Assembly (NCBI GenBank): GCA_025800125.1
Contig: JAOXSF010000038.1
Span: 38,048 to 102,047 of the forward strand
Length of the DNA: 64,000 nucleotides
Direction: 5' to 3'
DNA from: Marinobacterium sp.
GTDB lineage: Bacteria; Pseudomonadota; Gammaproteobacteria; Pseudomonadales; Balneatricaceae
Both the position numbers and the translations under genes were made by a program. Under the pieces are notes generated by a model. The model ran no database searches. It saw nothing but the letters and a program-made list of their open reading frames with translations, and was not told where the DNA came from. Below, in pieces: positions 43,332-50,887 of this stretch. How positions within the stretch are numbered: position 1 is the first letter of the stretch; every line of letters starts with the position of its first letter.

Positions 43332-43579
43332 CGTTTTGCCGCCTTGAGGTTTACCATTCGTTTGCCGCCTTCCGGCTTGATAACATGCACACCGGCCTGC
43401 CAGATGCCCTTTGATAACCGGGTATCTATAGCGTTGACGGTGCAACGTTCAAACTCACACCAGGCCATCAGAGGTACATGGCCGACAAAGGTGGCAATGT
43501 AGCTATCACTGTATGCGGGCGGGCTTTCGCCGTCTTTGTCCGGCACGGGCATTGTGTGGACATTGTTTTCAGTGCTCAT
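43298..43579 (-). CDS. xis: Excisionase-like protein
   Basis: 93 residues. The C-terminal half YIATFVGHVPLMAWCEFERCTVNAIDTRLSKGIWQAGVHVIKPEGGKRMVN is the winged-helix pattern of phage excisionases, with a basic tail (AAKRWLEGKRSRRG). It overlaps int by 34 bp and the upstream unknown gene by 4 bp. It should bend DNA at the attachment site and bias the integrase towards excision. Confidence 0.75.
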   Translation of the reverse strand: MSTENNVHTMPVPDKDGESPPAYSDSYIATFVGHVPLMAWCEFERCTVNAIDTRLSKGIWQAGVHVIKPEGGKRMVNLKAAKRWLEGKRSRRG

Positions 43580-43926
43580 GTATGCAGGCCTCCCTGTCTG
43601 TTTCGATACTGTTGGTAAATCTGGCGGATATAGTGAAAGCGTTTTGCGGCGGCCGGGTTATGGTCCAGTTCTGCGCGGCTTTGGATCTCACACCAGCGCA
43701 GTAGCCAGTCTCTGGCGTCCTGATCGGTGTGGGTGCCGTCGGCAACGGGCAGGCCAAACTTGATACGGCTGCGGTGGTCAAGGTACAGGCGAAACTGTGC
43801 ATCCTGGCAGAGCATGGCGGCGGCCCGCGCAATGCGGCCGCCTTTCTGCCGGGCTGTGTCAGCAGGCGTATTGCCTGCTGCGCAGCCGTTTGTGCAAAGC
43901 CCGCTGGTGCAGGTTTTACACATCAC
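43576..43926 (-). CDS. Phage protein of unknown function, cysteine-rich start
   Basis: 116 residues. The N-terminus MMCKTCTSGLCTNGC has four cysteines that could bind zinc; the remainder is helical and charged (LYLDHRSRIKFGLPVADGTHTDQDARDWLLRWCEIQSRAELDHNPAAAKRFHYIRQIYQQY). It overlaps csrA and xis by 4 bp each, so it belongs to the early operon. No family recognised. Confidence 0.65.
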   Translation of the reverse strand: MMCKTCTSGLCTNGCAAGNTPADTARQKGGRIARAAAMLCQDAQFRLYLDHRSRIKFGLPVADGTHTDQDARDWLLRWCEIQSRAELDHNPAAAKRFHYIRQIYQQYRNRQGGLHT

Positions 43927-44120
43927 GCCACCCCCTCAACATCCTGTTCTTGCTGAATGCGCCAATACACTTCCTCGCGGTGAATATCGACGCTGCGGTC
44001 GGCTTCAATGCCGAGGGTGACTTCATAGCGGTCGTTTTTCAGAATGCGCACTTCAATTAGTTTGCCGTCTTCGCCCTTCATGAAAATGGCTTCTCCGTTA
44101 CGGCGTGTTAAAATCAGCAT
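43923..44120 (-). CDS. csrA: Phage-encoded CsrA homologue
   Basis: 65 residues, the full length of CsrA/RsmA. The family start MLILTRRNGEAIFM and end DIHREEVYWRIQQEQ are conserved, including the Arg of the HREE motif needed for RNA binding. A two- to three-residue insertion occurs in strand 2 (MKGEDGKLIEVRIL). CsrA binds ANGGA motifs in mRNA leaders and controls translation. Here it is embedded in the early operon (overlaps of 7 and 4 bp with its neighbours), so it would be made on induction and could retune host or phage translation. Confidence 0.88.
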   Translation of the reverse strand: MLILTRRNGEAIFMKGEDGKLIEVRILKNDRYEVTLGIEADRSVDIHREEVYWRIQQEQDVEGVA

Positions 44121-44422
44121 GGTTGGTCTCTCCTTGAGTCAACGGGGCCCTGGTTACTTGGTGGTGACAGGGCCTTTTCATTTGGCCGTTCGGCCGGTTC
44201 AATCAGCAGCATTTCCAGTACCTCTACGGCAACCAGACTCTGCTGTGGGTTAAAGCGGGCGGCGCCTTTCATGCCGCCGATAAATTCTGTGATCAGTTGT
44301 GCCTGGCGTTTGGTGGACAGGCCGCGAATGCGGTTGCCCAGATGTGTCAGCCGGGCCTGTGTGTGCTGGGCCAGTTGTGCCGTCTGGCGGCTCTGGCGTG
44401 GGGTAAACAGGGTGTGTTTCAT
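44114..44422 (-). CDS. Phage protein of unknown function
   Basis: 102 residues, basic N-terminal half (HTLFTPRQSRQTAQLAQHTQARLTHLGNRIRGLSTKRQAQLITEFIGGMKG), helical, with an acidic/proline-rich end. It overlaps dnaB by 4 bp and csrA by 7 bp. No motif is recognised; position between helicase and regulator suggests a replication accessory role, which is only a guess. Confidence 0.65.
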   Translation of the reverse strand: MKHTLFTPRQSRQTAQLAQHTQARLTHLGNRIRGLSTKRQAQLITEFIGGMKGAARFNPQQSLVAVEVLEMLLIEPAERPNEKALSPPSNQGPVDSRRDQPC

Positions 44423-45795
44423 GACAGTTGAAACCCTTGGCTCTGTTGCGCCGGTTGTGGAATGCGGGCCCCGCTGGGCAGATCAGCAACGCGGTTTTCA
44501 GCGCCGATGAAGTTGACGTAATCGGTGCCTTTGGTGCCGTCGCGGAATTTGGCGGTGATCACCTCCATCATTCCGTGCTGGTTGCTGTGCGGGTTGTAGA
44601 CTTCGTCCCGGTAGAGAAACTGGATAACGTCGGCGTCCTGTTCGATCTGGCCGGACTCGCGCAGATCACTCAGCAGTGGGCGTTTATCGGGCCGTTTGTC
44701 GCATTCGCGGGACAGCTGCGACAGCGCCAGCACCGGGCAGTCCAGTTCTTTGGCCAGGGCTTTGAGTTTGCGCGATACGCTGGACACTTCGTCATAGCGG
44801 CTGTTGGTGGTGCGATCGGTCAGCAGTTGCAGGTAATCCACCATTACCAGCCCCAGTTTGCCGTGCTTGCGGTGTACGCGGCGGCACTCGCTGCGCAGGT
44901 CGTCGATATCCATGGTGGAGCGGTCATCAATCAGCAGCATGGCGCTTTCCAGTTGCACCAGTCGGCCGGTGGCAGCCATCAGTCGCACGGAGTAATCCTC
45001 ATGTTGCAGCACGCTGGCATTTTTCAGCAGTGGCAGCGGGATATGGCCGATACTGGCAACCAGGCGCTGCACCAGTTGCCGCCGGGGCATCTCCTGGCTG
45101 GCAATGAACGTGCGGTGGCCTGTTTGTGCCGCACTCAGTGCCACCTGCATGGCATAAGTGGTTTTACCCATGCCGGGGCGACCGGCAACAATGTACAGCT
45201 CGCCGGGTTTCAGCCCCTGCAAACGGTTGTCGACGGTGGCCAGCCCGGTGGCGACGCCGTACAGGCCGGGGTTGTCATACAGCCATTCCAGGTGTGCCAC
45301 GTATTCCTGTACCGATTCTTTCACTTCCACCGGCCCCTGCTGACTGCCCCGGTGCAGGTCGAGCCCGGTGAACAGGGCTTCCGCCTGTTGGAACCGTTCG
45401 TCGGTGGTCATATCGTCCTGCATCAGCAGGGTCTTAATCTGATTGGCGGTGTTGAACAGCGCCCGTTCACGGGCGTAGTCACGCACCAGTTCGGCGTAGC
45501 TGGTGATATTGCTGGCGCTGGGGGTGTTCTGCGCCACACTGATCACAAATTCGATACCACCGGCTTGTTGCAACACATAGAGCCCGCGTCGTTCCAGCTG
45601 TTCGCTGACGGTGACCACATCCACAGGTGTGCCTGCTAACAGGGTGTCTTTGATCGCTTCAAACACCAGCTGGGGCTGAACATTGGCAAACATGCTGCTG
45701 TCCACCAGTGGACTGATGGTGTCGTAGGTTTCCGGTGCCAGCAGCAGGGCACCCACCAGGCTGGTTTCGGCCTCGAAGGAATGCAACTGACGCAT
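44419..45795 (-). CDS. dnaB: Replicative DNA helicase, DnaB family
   Basis: 458 residues from the ATG at 45795. N-terminal DnaB domain (SFEAETSLVGALLLAPETYDTISPLV), then the RecA-like domain with Walker A IVAGRPGMGKTTYAMQVAL, Walker B GLVMVDYLQLL, and LSQLSRECDKRPDKRPLLSDLRESGQIEQDADVI. It unwinds DNA at the phage replication fork. The start overlaps the stop of the replication-initiator gene (TAATG), so the two are coupled. A complete phage DnaB next to an O-like protein is a lambdoid/P22-style module, unusual for a P2-type tail region. Confidence 0.93.
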   Translation of the reverse strand: MRQLHSFEAETSLVGALLLAPETYDTISPLVDSSMFANVQPQLVFEAIKDTLLAGTPVDVVTVSEQLERRGLYVLQQAGGIEFVISVAQNTPSASNITSYAELVRDYARERALFNTANQIKTLLMQDDMTTDERFQQAEALFTGLDLHRGSQQGPVEVKESVQEYVAHLEWLYDNPGLYGVATGLATVDNRLQGLKPGELYIVAGRPGMGKTTYAMQVALSAAQTGHRTFIASQEMPRRQLVQRLVASIGHIPLPLLKNASVLQHEDYSVRLMAATGRLVQLESAMLLIDDRSTMDIDDLRSECRRVHRKHGKLGLVMVDYLQLLTDRTTNSRYDEVSSVSRKLKALAKELDCPVLALSQLSRECDKRPDKRPLLSDLRESGQIEQDADVIQFLYRDEVYNPHSNQHGMMEVITAKFRDGTKGTDYVNFIGAENRVADLPSGARIPQPAQQSQGFQLS

Positions 45796-46748
45796 TACAG
45801 GGTGCCCTCCTGAGCGCGCACCAGGGTGTTTTCCCGGCACAGGTATTCAATGTCTGCCACCCAGCCCCGTGGGCCTTCGCCACGCATAAACGGTGACGCA
45901 TGCAGGTTTACATACTCGAAGTAACGGCGTACCTGGCTGATGTCCTGTTTCATGTGTTGCCAGAACTTGCGTAGCACCGGTTTTCGTTTGCCGCTGTCGG
46001 GCACCAGACAGCGTGGAAACTCCGCTGACATGATCTGGTTATACAGCTCGGCAATGCGATGGAAGGGGACATTTGAGTTCTGCCCCGCCTGCCCGTCCAC
46101 CTGCGCAGCAGGGGGACGGGTTGTTGTTTTGTAGTTGTTGTTTTCTTGTATAGTGGTTGATTGAGCCGGTGGCTGGCTGGTTACCCCATCCGTTGCTGTT
46201 TCGCTACAGGCCACGTCTGGCAAGGGCTGCGGCGGTGTTTGTGGCTGGTTGATCTGGCTGGTTGGTTGCTGGTTGATTTTTTGCCCGTTTCGCGCCGCAA
46301 TTTCAGGTGATATATCCGGGCTGGCCGGTGCAGGTTGTTCAACCGGCTGGCAGGCCTGTTCTTCCACGTAGCCATGCAGGGTAATGCGGGTGCCACCGCA
46401 GATATGTTCCCGGCTTATCCAGCCTTCCCGCTCGAAGTACGCCAGCACGGTGCGTACCGTCTGCTCACTTAACCCCACCCGGCGCGCCAGTGCGCTGCGG
46501 CCTGTAATCAGCTGGCCCGGTTGCAGATCAACCGTCTGGCCACGTACCACGGTCTGATAGGGGCGGTGGGTCGCCATCATCATCAGGTGCGTCCAGCAGG
46601 CCCAGTAATCGGGCTGGTCTGAGAAGGGCGCTTCTTCCAGCGCGCGAAACAGTTTGATATAGCCGCTGCCTGCGCTGTGATCGACAGAGCCTCGGCGGCT
46701 GGTCTGGCGGATCGGCACGACATTACTGCAGTGGGTGGTGTGGCGCAT
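45795..46748 (-). CDS. Phage replication protein (O-like, winged helix)
   Basis: 317 residues from the ATG at 46748. The N-terminal half contains a helix-turn-helix replication domain (YIKLFRALEEAPFSDQPDYWACWTHLMMMA, then GRSALARRVGLSEQTVRTVLAYFEREGWIS). A long Gln/Pro/Asn-rich linker (residues about 150-225) precedes a C-terminal domain with YNQIMSAEFPRCL and FMRGEGPRGWVADIEYLCRE, the pattern of helicase-loading phage proteins. It should recognise the phage origin and recruit the DnaB encoded just downstream. Confidence 0.8.
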   Translation of the reverse strand: MRHTTHCSNVVPIRQTSRRGSVDHSAGSGYIKLFRALEEAPFSDQPDYWACWTHLMMMATHRPYQTVVRGQTVDLQPGQLITGRSALARRVGLSEQTVRTVLAYFEREGWISREHICGGTRITLHGYVEEQACQPVEQPAPASPDISPEIAARNGQKINQQPTSQINQPQTPPQPLPDVACSETATDGVTSQPPAQSTTIQENNNYKTTTRPPAAQVDGQAGQNSNVPFHRIAELYNQIMSAEFPRCLVPDSGKRKPVLRKFWQHMKQDISQVRRYFEYVNLHASPFMRGEGPRGWVADIEYLCRENTLVRAQEGTL

Positions 46749-46765
46749 CTGTCTGTCCTTTGCGG

Positions 46766-47029
46766 TTAGGCGTCTGTCTTTTTCGGTTGCGGTTTGGCCT
46801 GGGCCAACCGGCGGATGGAGGCGTCTGCCAGTGGCAGGTTGATATCCGGGTTGGGGCTGGCAGAGGGGCTCAGGGTGTGGGTGAGCTCCAGATTGCCGCG
46901 AAAGGTGGCACCACAGATGATATTGGTGCATTGCAGATACATGGCGCGCATCAGTGGGTGCTCGCTGTTTGAGTTGCGTATCTGCATGGCGTGGCCACAG
47001 TGTGGGCACTTGTTACGGGGAGATCCCAT
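46766..47029 (-). CDS. Ogr/Delta-like zinc-finger transcription activator
   Basis: 87 residues. The CPHCGHAMQIRNSNSEHPLMRAMYLQCTNIICGATF segment has the CX2C-X22-CX4C arrangement of Ogr/Delta proteins that activate late promoters of P2-like phages. The C-terminal tail is proline- and lysine-rich. It sits in the early operon, not after gene D where ogr normally lies, so it may be the activator relocated or a paralogue. Confidence 0.8.
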   Translation of the reverse strand: MGSPRNKCPHCGHAMQIRNSNSEHPLMRAMYLQCTNIICGATFRGNLELTHTLSPSASPNPDINLPLADASIRRLAQAKPQPKKTDA

Positions 47030-47032
47030 GGC

Positions 47033-47527
47033 TTACTCCTTGCCCTGTGGGGGTTCAAACTGACGGGCGGTTTCAGAAAGGTGGCTGCTGGCCTGGTATA
47101 GTTCCAGAATGCGCTTATCAATGCGGGCGCGTTCGGTTGCATCGACTTCGCCGTCGTTGTCCAGTGCGGTTTGCAGCTCGTTAATCACCGACATGGCTTT
47201 GTCCATCAGGCCGGTGCTGCTTTTCAGTACATCCATATCGCCGGGGGTGCAGGGGACGCTGCCCGGGCAAAACCACACCACGTTAACTTGCGCACACACC
47301 GCATCCAGAATACGGGTGTCGCCGGTAATCCGCAGAATCTGCATGGCTTCACTTAGCGTCAGCAGGTGGGTTTTATTCTGTTCTTTCACCTTTTTGCGCA
47401 GGGTGTCTGTGCTTTTCTGCATGGCCGCTGCAACGGTGGCAATGCCGCCGTGCGGGTAGTCATGTACGGCGTGGTAACAGGCGGTGATGGGGGTGTGAAT
47501 GCCGCCATGGCAAGGTTGTTGTTTCAT
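47033..47527 (-). CDS. Phage regulatory CII-family protein
   Basis: 164 residues. The N-terminal helix-turn-helix region DYPHGGIATVAAAMQKSTDTLRKKVKEQNKTHLLTLSEAMQILRITGDTRILDAV matches the CII-family regulators found in P2-related prophages. The C-terminal part is acidic and helical (ELQTALDNDGEVDATERARIDKRILELYQ). It follows the small possible ribbon-helix-helix gene by 28 bp and would regulate the early/lysogenic decision together with the repressor. Confidence 0.78.
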   Translation of the reverse strand: MKQQPCHGGIHTPITACYHAVHDYPHGGIATVAAAMQKSTDTLRKKVKEQNKTHLLTLSEAMQILRITGDTRILDAVCAQVNVVWFCPGSVPCTPGDMDVLKSSTGLMDKAMSVINELQTALDNDGEVDATERARIDKRILELYQASSHLSETARQFEPPQGKE

Positions 47528-47555
47528 GTCCGCGTCCTGCGAGGGGTGGATATTG

Positions 47556-47846
47556 TTATGACTGGGGGCCGTGACTATGTTCTAGCCGGAATGTCTGACG
47601 GGCATTCAGGGCTTCTGCAACTCGCTGCGCCGCCATACCGGACTTTGTTCTGCTTTCCTGCTGCGCTGCACTTTCAAGCCGGGCCGCCTGACGAGCATTC
47701 AGGGCTTCTTCCAGCAGTAGTGCTGCCATACGGGATTTGCTGCGGTTCTCTTCCCCCGCCAGTTGTACAACGCGCGCCAGCTCTGCTTCTGACAGCACCA
47801 CATGGAGCACGGGTTTTTTGTTTCGAGTAGTGAGTGATTGGGCCAT
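47556..47846 (-). CDS. Small regulator-like protein with internal duplication
   Basis: 96 residues, first gene of the leftward early operon and divergent from the repressor. The start KKPVLHVVLSEAELARVVQLAGEENRSKSRMAALLLEEAL looks like a ribbon-helix-helix protein. The C-terminal half repeats a block of about 27 residues: ENRSKSRMAALLLEEALNAR and QESRTKSGMAAQRVAEALNAR. Position suggests a Cro/Cox-like role. Family assignment is tentative. Confidence 0.65.
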   Translation of the reverse strand: MAQSLTTRNKKPVLHVVLSEAELARVVQLAGEENRSKSRMAALLLEEALNARQAARLESAAQQESRTKSGMAAQRVAEALNARQTFRLEHSHGPQS

Positions 47847-47866
47847 CGGTTAGAATCCTGTTAAAA

Positions 47867-47926
47867 GTTCCGAACTGTTCGGAACATTTCTTAACTGTTC
47901 GGAATCATGATAGTACGCAATTGCGT
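47867..47926. promoter_or_regulatory. Operator region between early operon and repressor
   Basis: Two kinds of palindrome: GTTCCGAACTGTTCGGAAC (47867-47885) with a further half-site aactgttcggaa (47893-47903), and ACGCAATTGCGT (47915-47926) with partial copies aacgcaatttt (47935-47945) and gacgcaattgcgga inside the repressor gene (about 48131). These are good candidates for binding by the repressor and its opposing regulator. Confidence 0.65.
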
Positions 47927-48076
47927 GTAATTTCAACGCAATTTTGTATCTGGCGAGTGCAAAATAATGTCTATTTGTAGGCTTTTGCCCTAACCCATTG
48001 ATTTCAAAAGATTATTTTTGTTAGCCGTAAGTTTAGACTTTGCGGCATACAATTGCTTGGAAAACAAAGGCTTGCA

Positions 48077-48583
48077 ATGTCGATTGGTGAAAGGCTGCAA
48101 CAGGCGCGAAAAGCTTTAGAACTGTCGCAAGACGCAATTGCGGACTCTATAGGTTCTAAAAAACGTGGCTATCAAGAAAATGAAAGAGGACGGTCTTTTC
48201 CTGGAGGAAAGGTTATAGAGGGGTTCGTCAGGTTAGGGATCAATGCGAATTGGTTGCTGACAGGTCAAGGCCCAATGATGGTTTCAGACCTTGAGCCTTG
48301 TTCTGCTGTTTCTCAAACCTCGGTATTGAAAGAAGCTGCACACCTATCAACATCACAGCATCAACTGGTTGCCCAGTTGATCGATGAATTAGCTGCAAAG
48401 CCTGAACCAGGTTTCTCTGCTGATACAGTGCGAGAAATGGTGATTACCGTGCATGAGATTATGCGCGAAGAACGGATGGAGCTTTCACCAGAAGAAGTGG
48501 CAGATGCGGTGGTGACGTGTTTGCACCGGGCGGTTAGGCCTGATCGGGGGGATGTGGAGAGGGAGTTGAAGGGGGTTGGGTAG
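48077..48583 (+). CDS. Phage repressor, XRE-type helix-turn-helix
   Basis: 168 residues from the ATG at 48077. The N-terminal domain SIGERLQQARKALELSQDAIADSIGSKKRGYQENERGRSFPGG is a lambda-repressor-like helix-turn-helix, with GINANWLLTGQGPM common to P2-type immunity repressors. No LexA-type peptidase motif follows, so induction would not be by self-cleavage. The C-terminal region (TVREMVITVHEIMREERMELSPEEVADAVVTCL) is likely an oligomerisation domain. Its DNA, 48415-48583, is repeated twice more downstream (49697-49867 and 50697-50807). Confidence 0.88.
   Translation: MSIGERLQQARKALELSQDAIADSIGSKKRGYQENERGRSFPGGKVIEGFVRLGINANWLLTGQGPMMVSDLEPCSAVSQTSVLKEAAHLSTSQHQLVAQLIDELAAKPEPGFSADTVREMVITVHEIMREERMELSPEEVADAVVTCLHRAVRPDRGDVERELKGVG
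48415..48583 (+). repeat. Repressor 3'-end repeat, copy A (in gene)
   Basis: The final 169 bp of the repressor gene. The stretch gtggcagatgcggtggtgac is shared exactly with copies B (49697-49867) and C (50697-50807). Confidence 0.95.
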
Positions 48584-48678
48584 TTTTCTGGTAATTAGTG
48601 TATGTAAGTAGTGCTTTACTGACTAGATCTGCCCAAGTCGTTATCATTAGCGAAACTCTATGGAACAGAAGTGGCTAT

Positions 48679-49683
48679 ATGACTCGGCAATTTGTGATTC
48701 GAAGTGAAGACGACGCTTACGATACCCTGGCAGAGATTCTTGAAAAGGAACTTTCTACATCAGATATAGCAATCAAACTGGAAGGGTGGCCAAAGCTTCA
48801 TATTCATCTTACGGGCGATAAGTACCATCAAACGATAACCCCTTCCATGATGAAGGGATTTCTGGAGTTGCAGAAAGGTCTATATCGGTCATATGCCCTT
48901 ACTAAGTACAAGAGCCCGAACTCGAACAGGCTGACAAAGGAAGAGCGCTCTGAGCTGGAAATGGAAGTCAGAGTAAGTAATGGTTCTTCGAACTTTACTC
49001 TGGATTTTCAACCACTTATAGAGAAATTCCTGTCAGCAGGGGTTGATAAGATGGATGGATCACAAATTGTAATGATTATTCTGGGAGTATTCCTGATGTA
49101 TACAGGGAATTCTGCCTGGAAATACTATCTCGATACACGCCGTCAGGAGCGAGAGCAAGAACTGTCGTCTGAAGAAAAGAGAGAGCAGTTGCAGGCAATG
49201 TCCAGTATGTCTGAGCAGGAAACACAGAGAGCGAAGCTGATGGCTGAATTGGCACGAAATAGCCCTGCTCTTGATAACATTCAACGTGGTGCCTATGACG
49301 CTCAAACGGAGCTATTGAAAAGTATGCGTAATGCTGATGATGGCACGATTCAGGGTGTGGCTGTAACGGGTGCCCAGGCTGATCTTATTACTCAGAATGC
49401 ACGCCGAAAATCTGTTGAAGTGCGGTTAGATGGTTGTTATCGCATTGTGCAGGTTGACTCCTCTTCGTCAGACAGTATGAAAGTTAAGATCAGAGATGTT
49501 GATTCTGATGATCAGTATTGGGCAACCGTTCAGGATGAGACTTTGACTGATGAATATAAATCAAGGTTACAGGCCGCTGAATGGGATAAAAAACCTGTAC
49601 GTCTGCGAATTAATGCCAAAGATAAAAATGGCAATATTTCAAATGCAATCATCATTGATGTGCAAGAGGTCTTAAAAGGTTAA
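48679..49683 (+). CDS. Cargo protein with one membrane span, unknown function
   Basis: 334 residues from the ATG at 48679 (MTRQFVIRSEDDAYDTLAEIL). N-terminal soluble domain of about 125 residues, one membrane helix (IVMIILGVFLMYTGNSAWKYY, about 131-151), a charged coiled-coil (DTRRQEREQELSSEEKREQL), and a C-terminal beta-rich domain (YRIVQVDSSSSDSMKVKIRDV ... PVRLRINAKDKNG). It sits alone between repeat copies A and B, in AT-richer DNA than the phage backbone, and so is a transferred cargo gene. Layout is like that of the 51551 gene. Not recognised as a known family. Confidence 0.8.
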   Translation: MTRQFVIRSEDDAYDTLAEILEKELSTSDIAIKLEGWPKLHIHLTGDKYHQTITPSMMKGFLELQKGLYRSYALTKYKSPNSNRLTKEERSELEMEVRVSNGSSNFTLDFQPLIEKFLSAGVDKMDGSQIVMIILGVFLMYTGNSAWKYYLDTRRQEREQELSSEEKREQLQAMSSMSEQETQRAKLMAELARNSPALDNIQRGAYDAQTELLKSMRNADDGTIQGVAVTGAQADLITQNARRKSVEVRLDGCYRIVQVDSSSSDSMKVKIRDVDSDDQYWATVQDETLTDEYKSRLQAAEWDKKPVRLRINAKDKNGNISNAIIIDVQEVLKG

Positions 49684-49696
49684 GTGTGGGCTTAGC

Positions 49697-49867
49697 TTTT
49701 TCGCTGAAACTGTGCGGGAAATGGTAATTGCCGTGCATGAGATTATGCGCGAAGAACGGATGGAGCTTTCGCCAGAGGAAGTGGCAGATGCGGTGGTGAC
49801 GTGTTTGCACCGGGCGGTTAGGCCTGATCGGGGGGATGTGGAGAAGCAATTGAAAAGTGTGGGGTGA
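49697..49867 (+). repeat. Repressor 3'-end repeat, copy B (orphan)
   Basis: Matches copy A over about 170 bp with a handful of mostly silent changes and keeps the reading frame (ETVREMVIAVHEIMREERME to the stop at 49867), but has no repressor start. It closes the first cargo cassette. Confidence 0.93.
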
Positions 49868-49874
49868 GCGCTGA

Positions 49875-49959
49875 ACATGCAAAATTTGCATGTAATTGAG
49901 ACCTTTTAGCAGTGAGCAGTAGTGAGAACCTTTGATAAACTCTGCTAAGTGTTCTTAGC
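49875..49959. promoter_or_regulatory. Two palindromes upstream of the TA-like pair
   Basis: ACATGCAAAATTTGCATGT (49875-49893, 9-bp arms around one base) and GCTAAG-tgtt-CTTAGC (49944-49959). Both lie just before the small antitoxin-like gene, as expected for autoregulatory operators. Confidence 0.55.
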
Positions 49960-49991
49960 TATTCATAACGTAAGGTATCAAGGTGCTGCTC

Positions 49992-50156
49992 ATGGGAAGT
50001 CAAACGAAGCCAAGGGACGAAGCTGTAGCCCGTAGAATTGTAGAGTCAATTGATATGGATCGACTGGAGAAGGCGATGAACTCTGGCGCGCCTGTAACGA
50101 TTCCTCGTGGCTTAACCCGAGAGCAAAAGAGACAGTTCATAATTAACAACCGCTGA
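49992..50156 (+). CDS. Small antitoxin-like protein (54 aa)
   Basis: 54 residues, start ATG at 49992. MGSQTKPRDEAVARRIVESIDMDRLEKAMNSG... then APVTIPRGLTREQKRQFIIN. The charged, helical character, the position 18 bp before a RelE/ParE-like gene, and the palindromes upstream are typical of a type II antitoxin. Not assignable to a named antitoxin family. Confidence 0.6.
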   Translation: MGSQTKPRDEAVARRIVESIDMDRLEKAMNSGAPVTIPRGLTREQKRQFIINNR

Positions 50157-50173
50157 GTGCAGATGTACAAGGA

Positions 50174-50596
50174 TTGTATCAATTGGACTTCACTGTTACC
50201 TACTACCCACAGTTTTCAAAAGAGTTCGCCAACTTTGATACACCCACTCAAGATAAAATTCTTGATTTCACTGATGTATTTGAGGCTTACGGCCTGAGTG
50301 ATTTTTCTCGATATGAAGGAAAAATCACTCACAGCTGGAAGGGCTTAGCAAAGAATCACCCCGACGCTATTCGGGCGCGCAAGTATGACTTATGGCATTA
50401 TCATATTGGCATTCCTGAATATGTTAAACGGCATGGAAGGTATCAAACGTCAGACTATCTTTTGCACTTCAGATGGCCGGGCCGTGGCAATGTTATTCAC
50501 CTCGTAGATATGAATTATCATTATGATAGTAGTGGTAAATTCTATTTACCTTCTGATAAATACCTGACGACATCCTGTGATTTGTTAAAAGTATAA
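50174..50596 (+). CDS. RelE/ParE-like toxin candidate
   Basis: About 137-140 residues; no ATG is available at the right place, and TTG codons at 50174 or 50183 are the likely starts (AAGG precedes at 50169). The sequence LDFTVTYYPQFSKEFANFDTPTQDKILDF resembles the start of RelE/ParE toxins (strand, then two helices), and the end KYDLWHYHIGIPEY ... DYLLHFRWPGRGNVIHLVDMNYHYD fits the central beta sheet. With the 54-residue gene it would form a type II toxin-antitoxin pair occupying the second cargo cassette, between repeat copies B and C. Functional class is inferred. Confidence 0.6.
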   Translation: MYQLDFTVTYYPQFSKEFANFDTPTQDKILDFTDVFEAYGLSDFSRYEGKITHSWKGLAKNHPDAIRARKYDLWHYHIGIPEYVKRHGRYQTSDYLLHFRWPGRGNVIHLVDMNYHYDSSGKFYLPSDKYLTTSCDLLKV

Positions 50597-50696
50597 CGCT
50601 TGTACTTCTGACTGATACCCGGCGTCTCTGTTTATGGTATTCCTTACGTAGTATGTGGTTTTTATGATTCATGGTTTGGTCTGGCAGGAGAGTTAA

Positions 50697-50807
50697 AAGA
50701 TGAAACTTTCTCCAGAGGCCGTGGCAGATGCGGTGGTGACATGTTTGCACCGGGCGGTCAGGCCTGACCGGGGGGATGTGGAGAGGGAGTTGAAGGGGGT
50801 TGGGTAG
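50697..50807 (+). repeat. Repressor 3'-end repeat, copy C (orphan, shorter)
   Basis: Last 110 bp of the repressor gene again, ending gagttgaagggggttgggtag as in copy A (exact over its final 21 bp, split here as gagttgaag-ggggttgggtag). It closes the second cargo cassette. Confidence 0.93.
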
Positions 50808-50887
50808 TTCTTCATAGATACGTTCTGCGAGTTATCGTACACTCTTCTCAGATTTTAACAGGATTTGAAATCTAAAAGGAGCAAGGA

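Noticed and set aside
44428..45639. Open frame of 403 codons on the + strand
   Set aside because: Antisense to the phage dnaB gene, which is intact and coupled to its neighbours.
49697..49867. Separate small gene starting at the ATG inside repeat copy B
   Set aside because: The sequence is a truncated copy of the repressor 3' end without its DNA-binding half, and no ribosome site precedes the internal ATG; better explained as a recombination scar.
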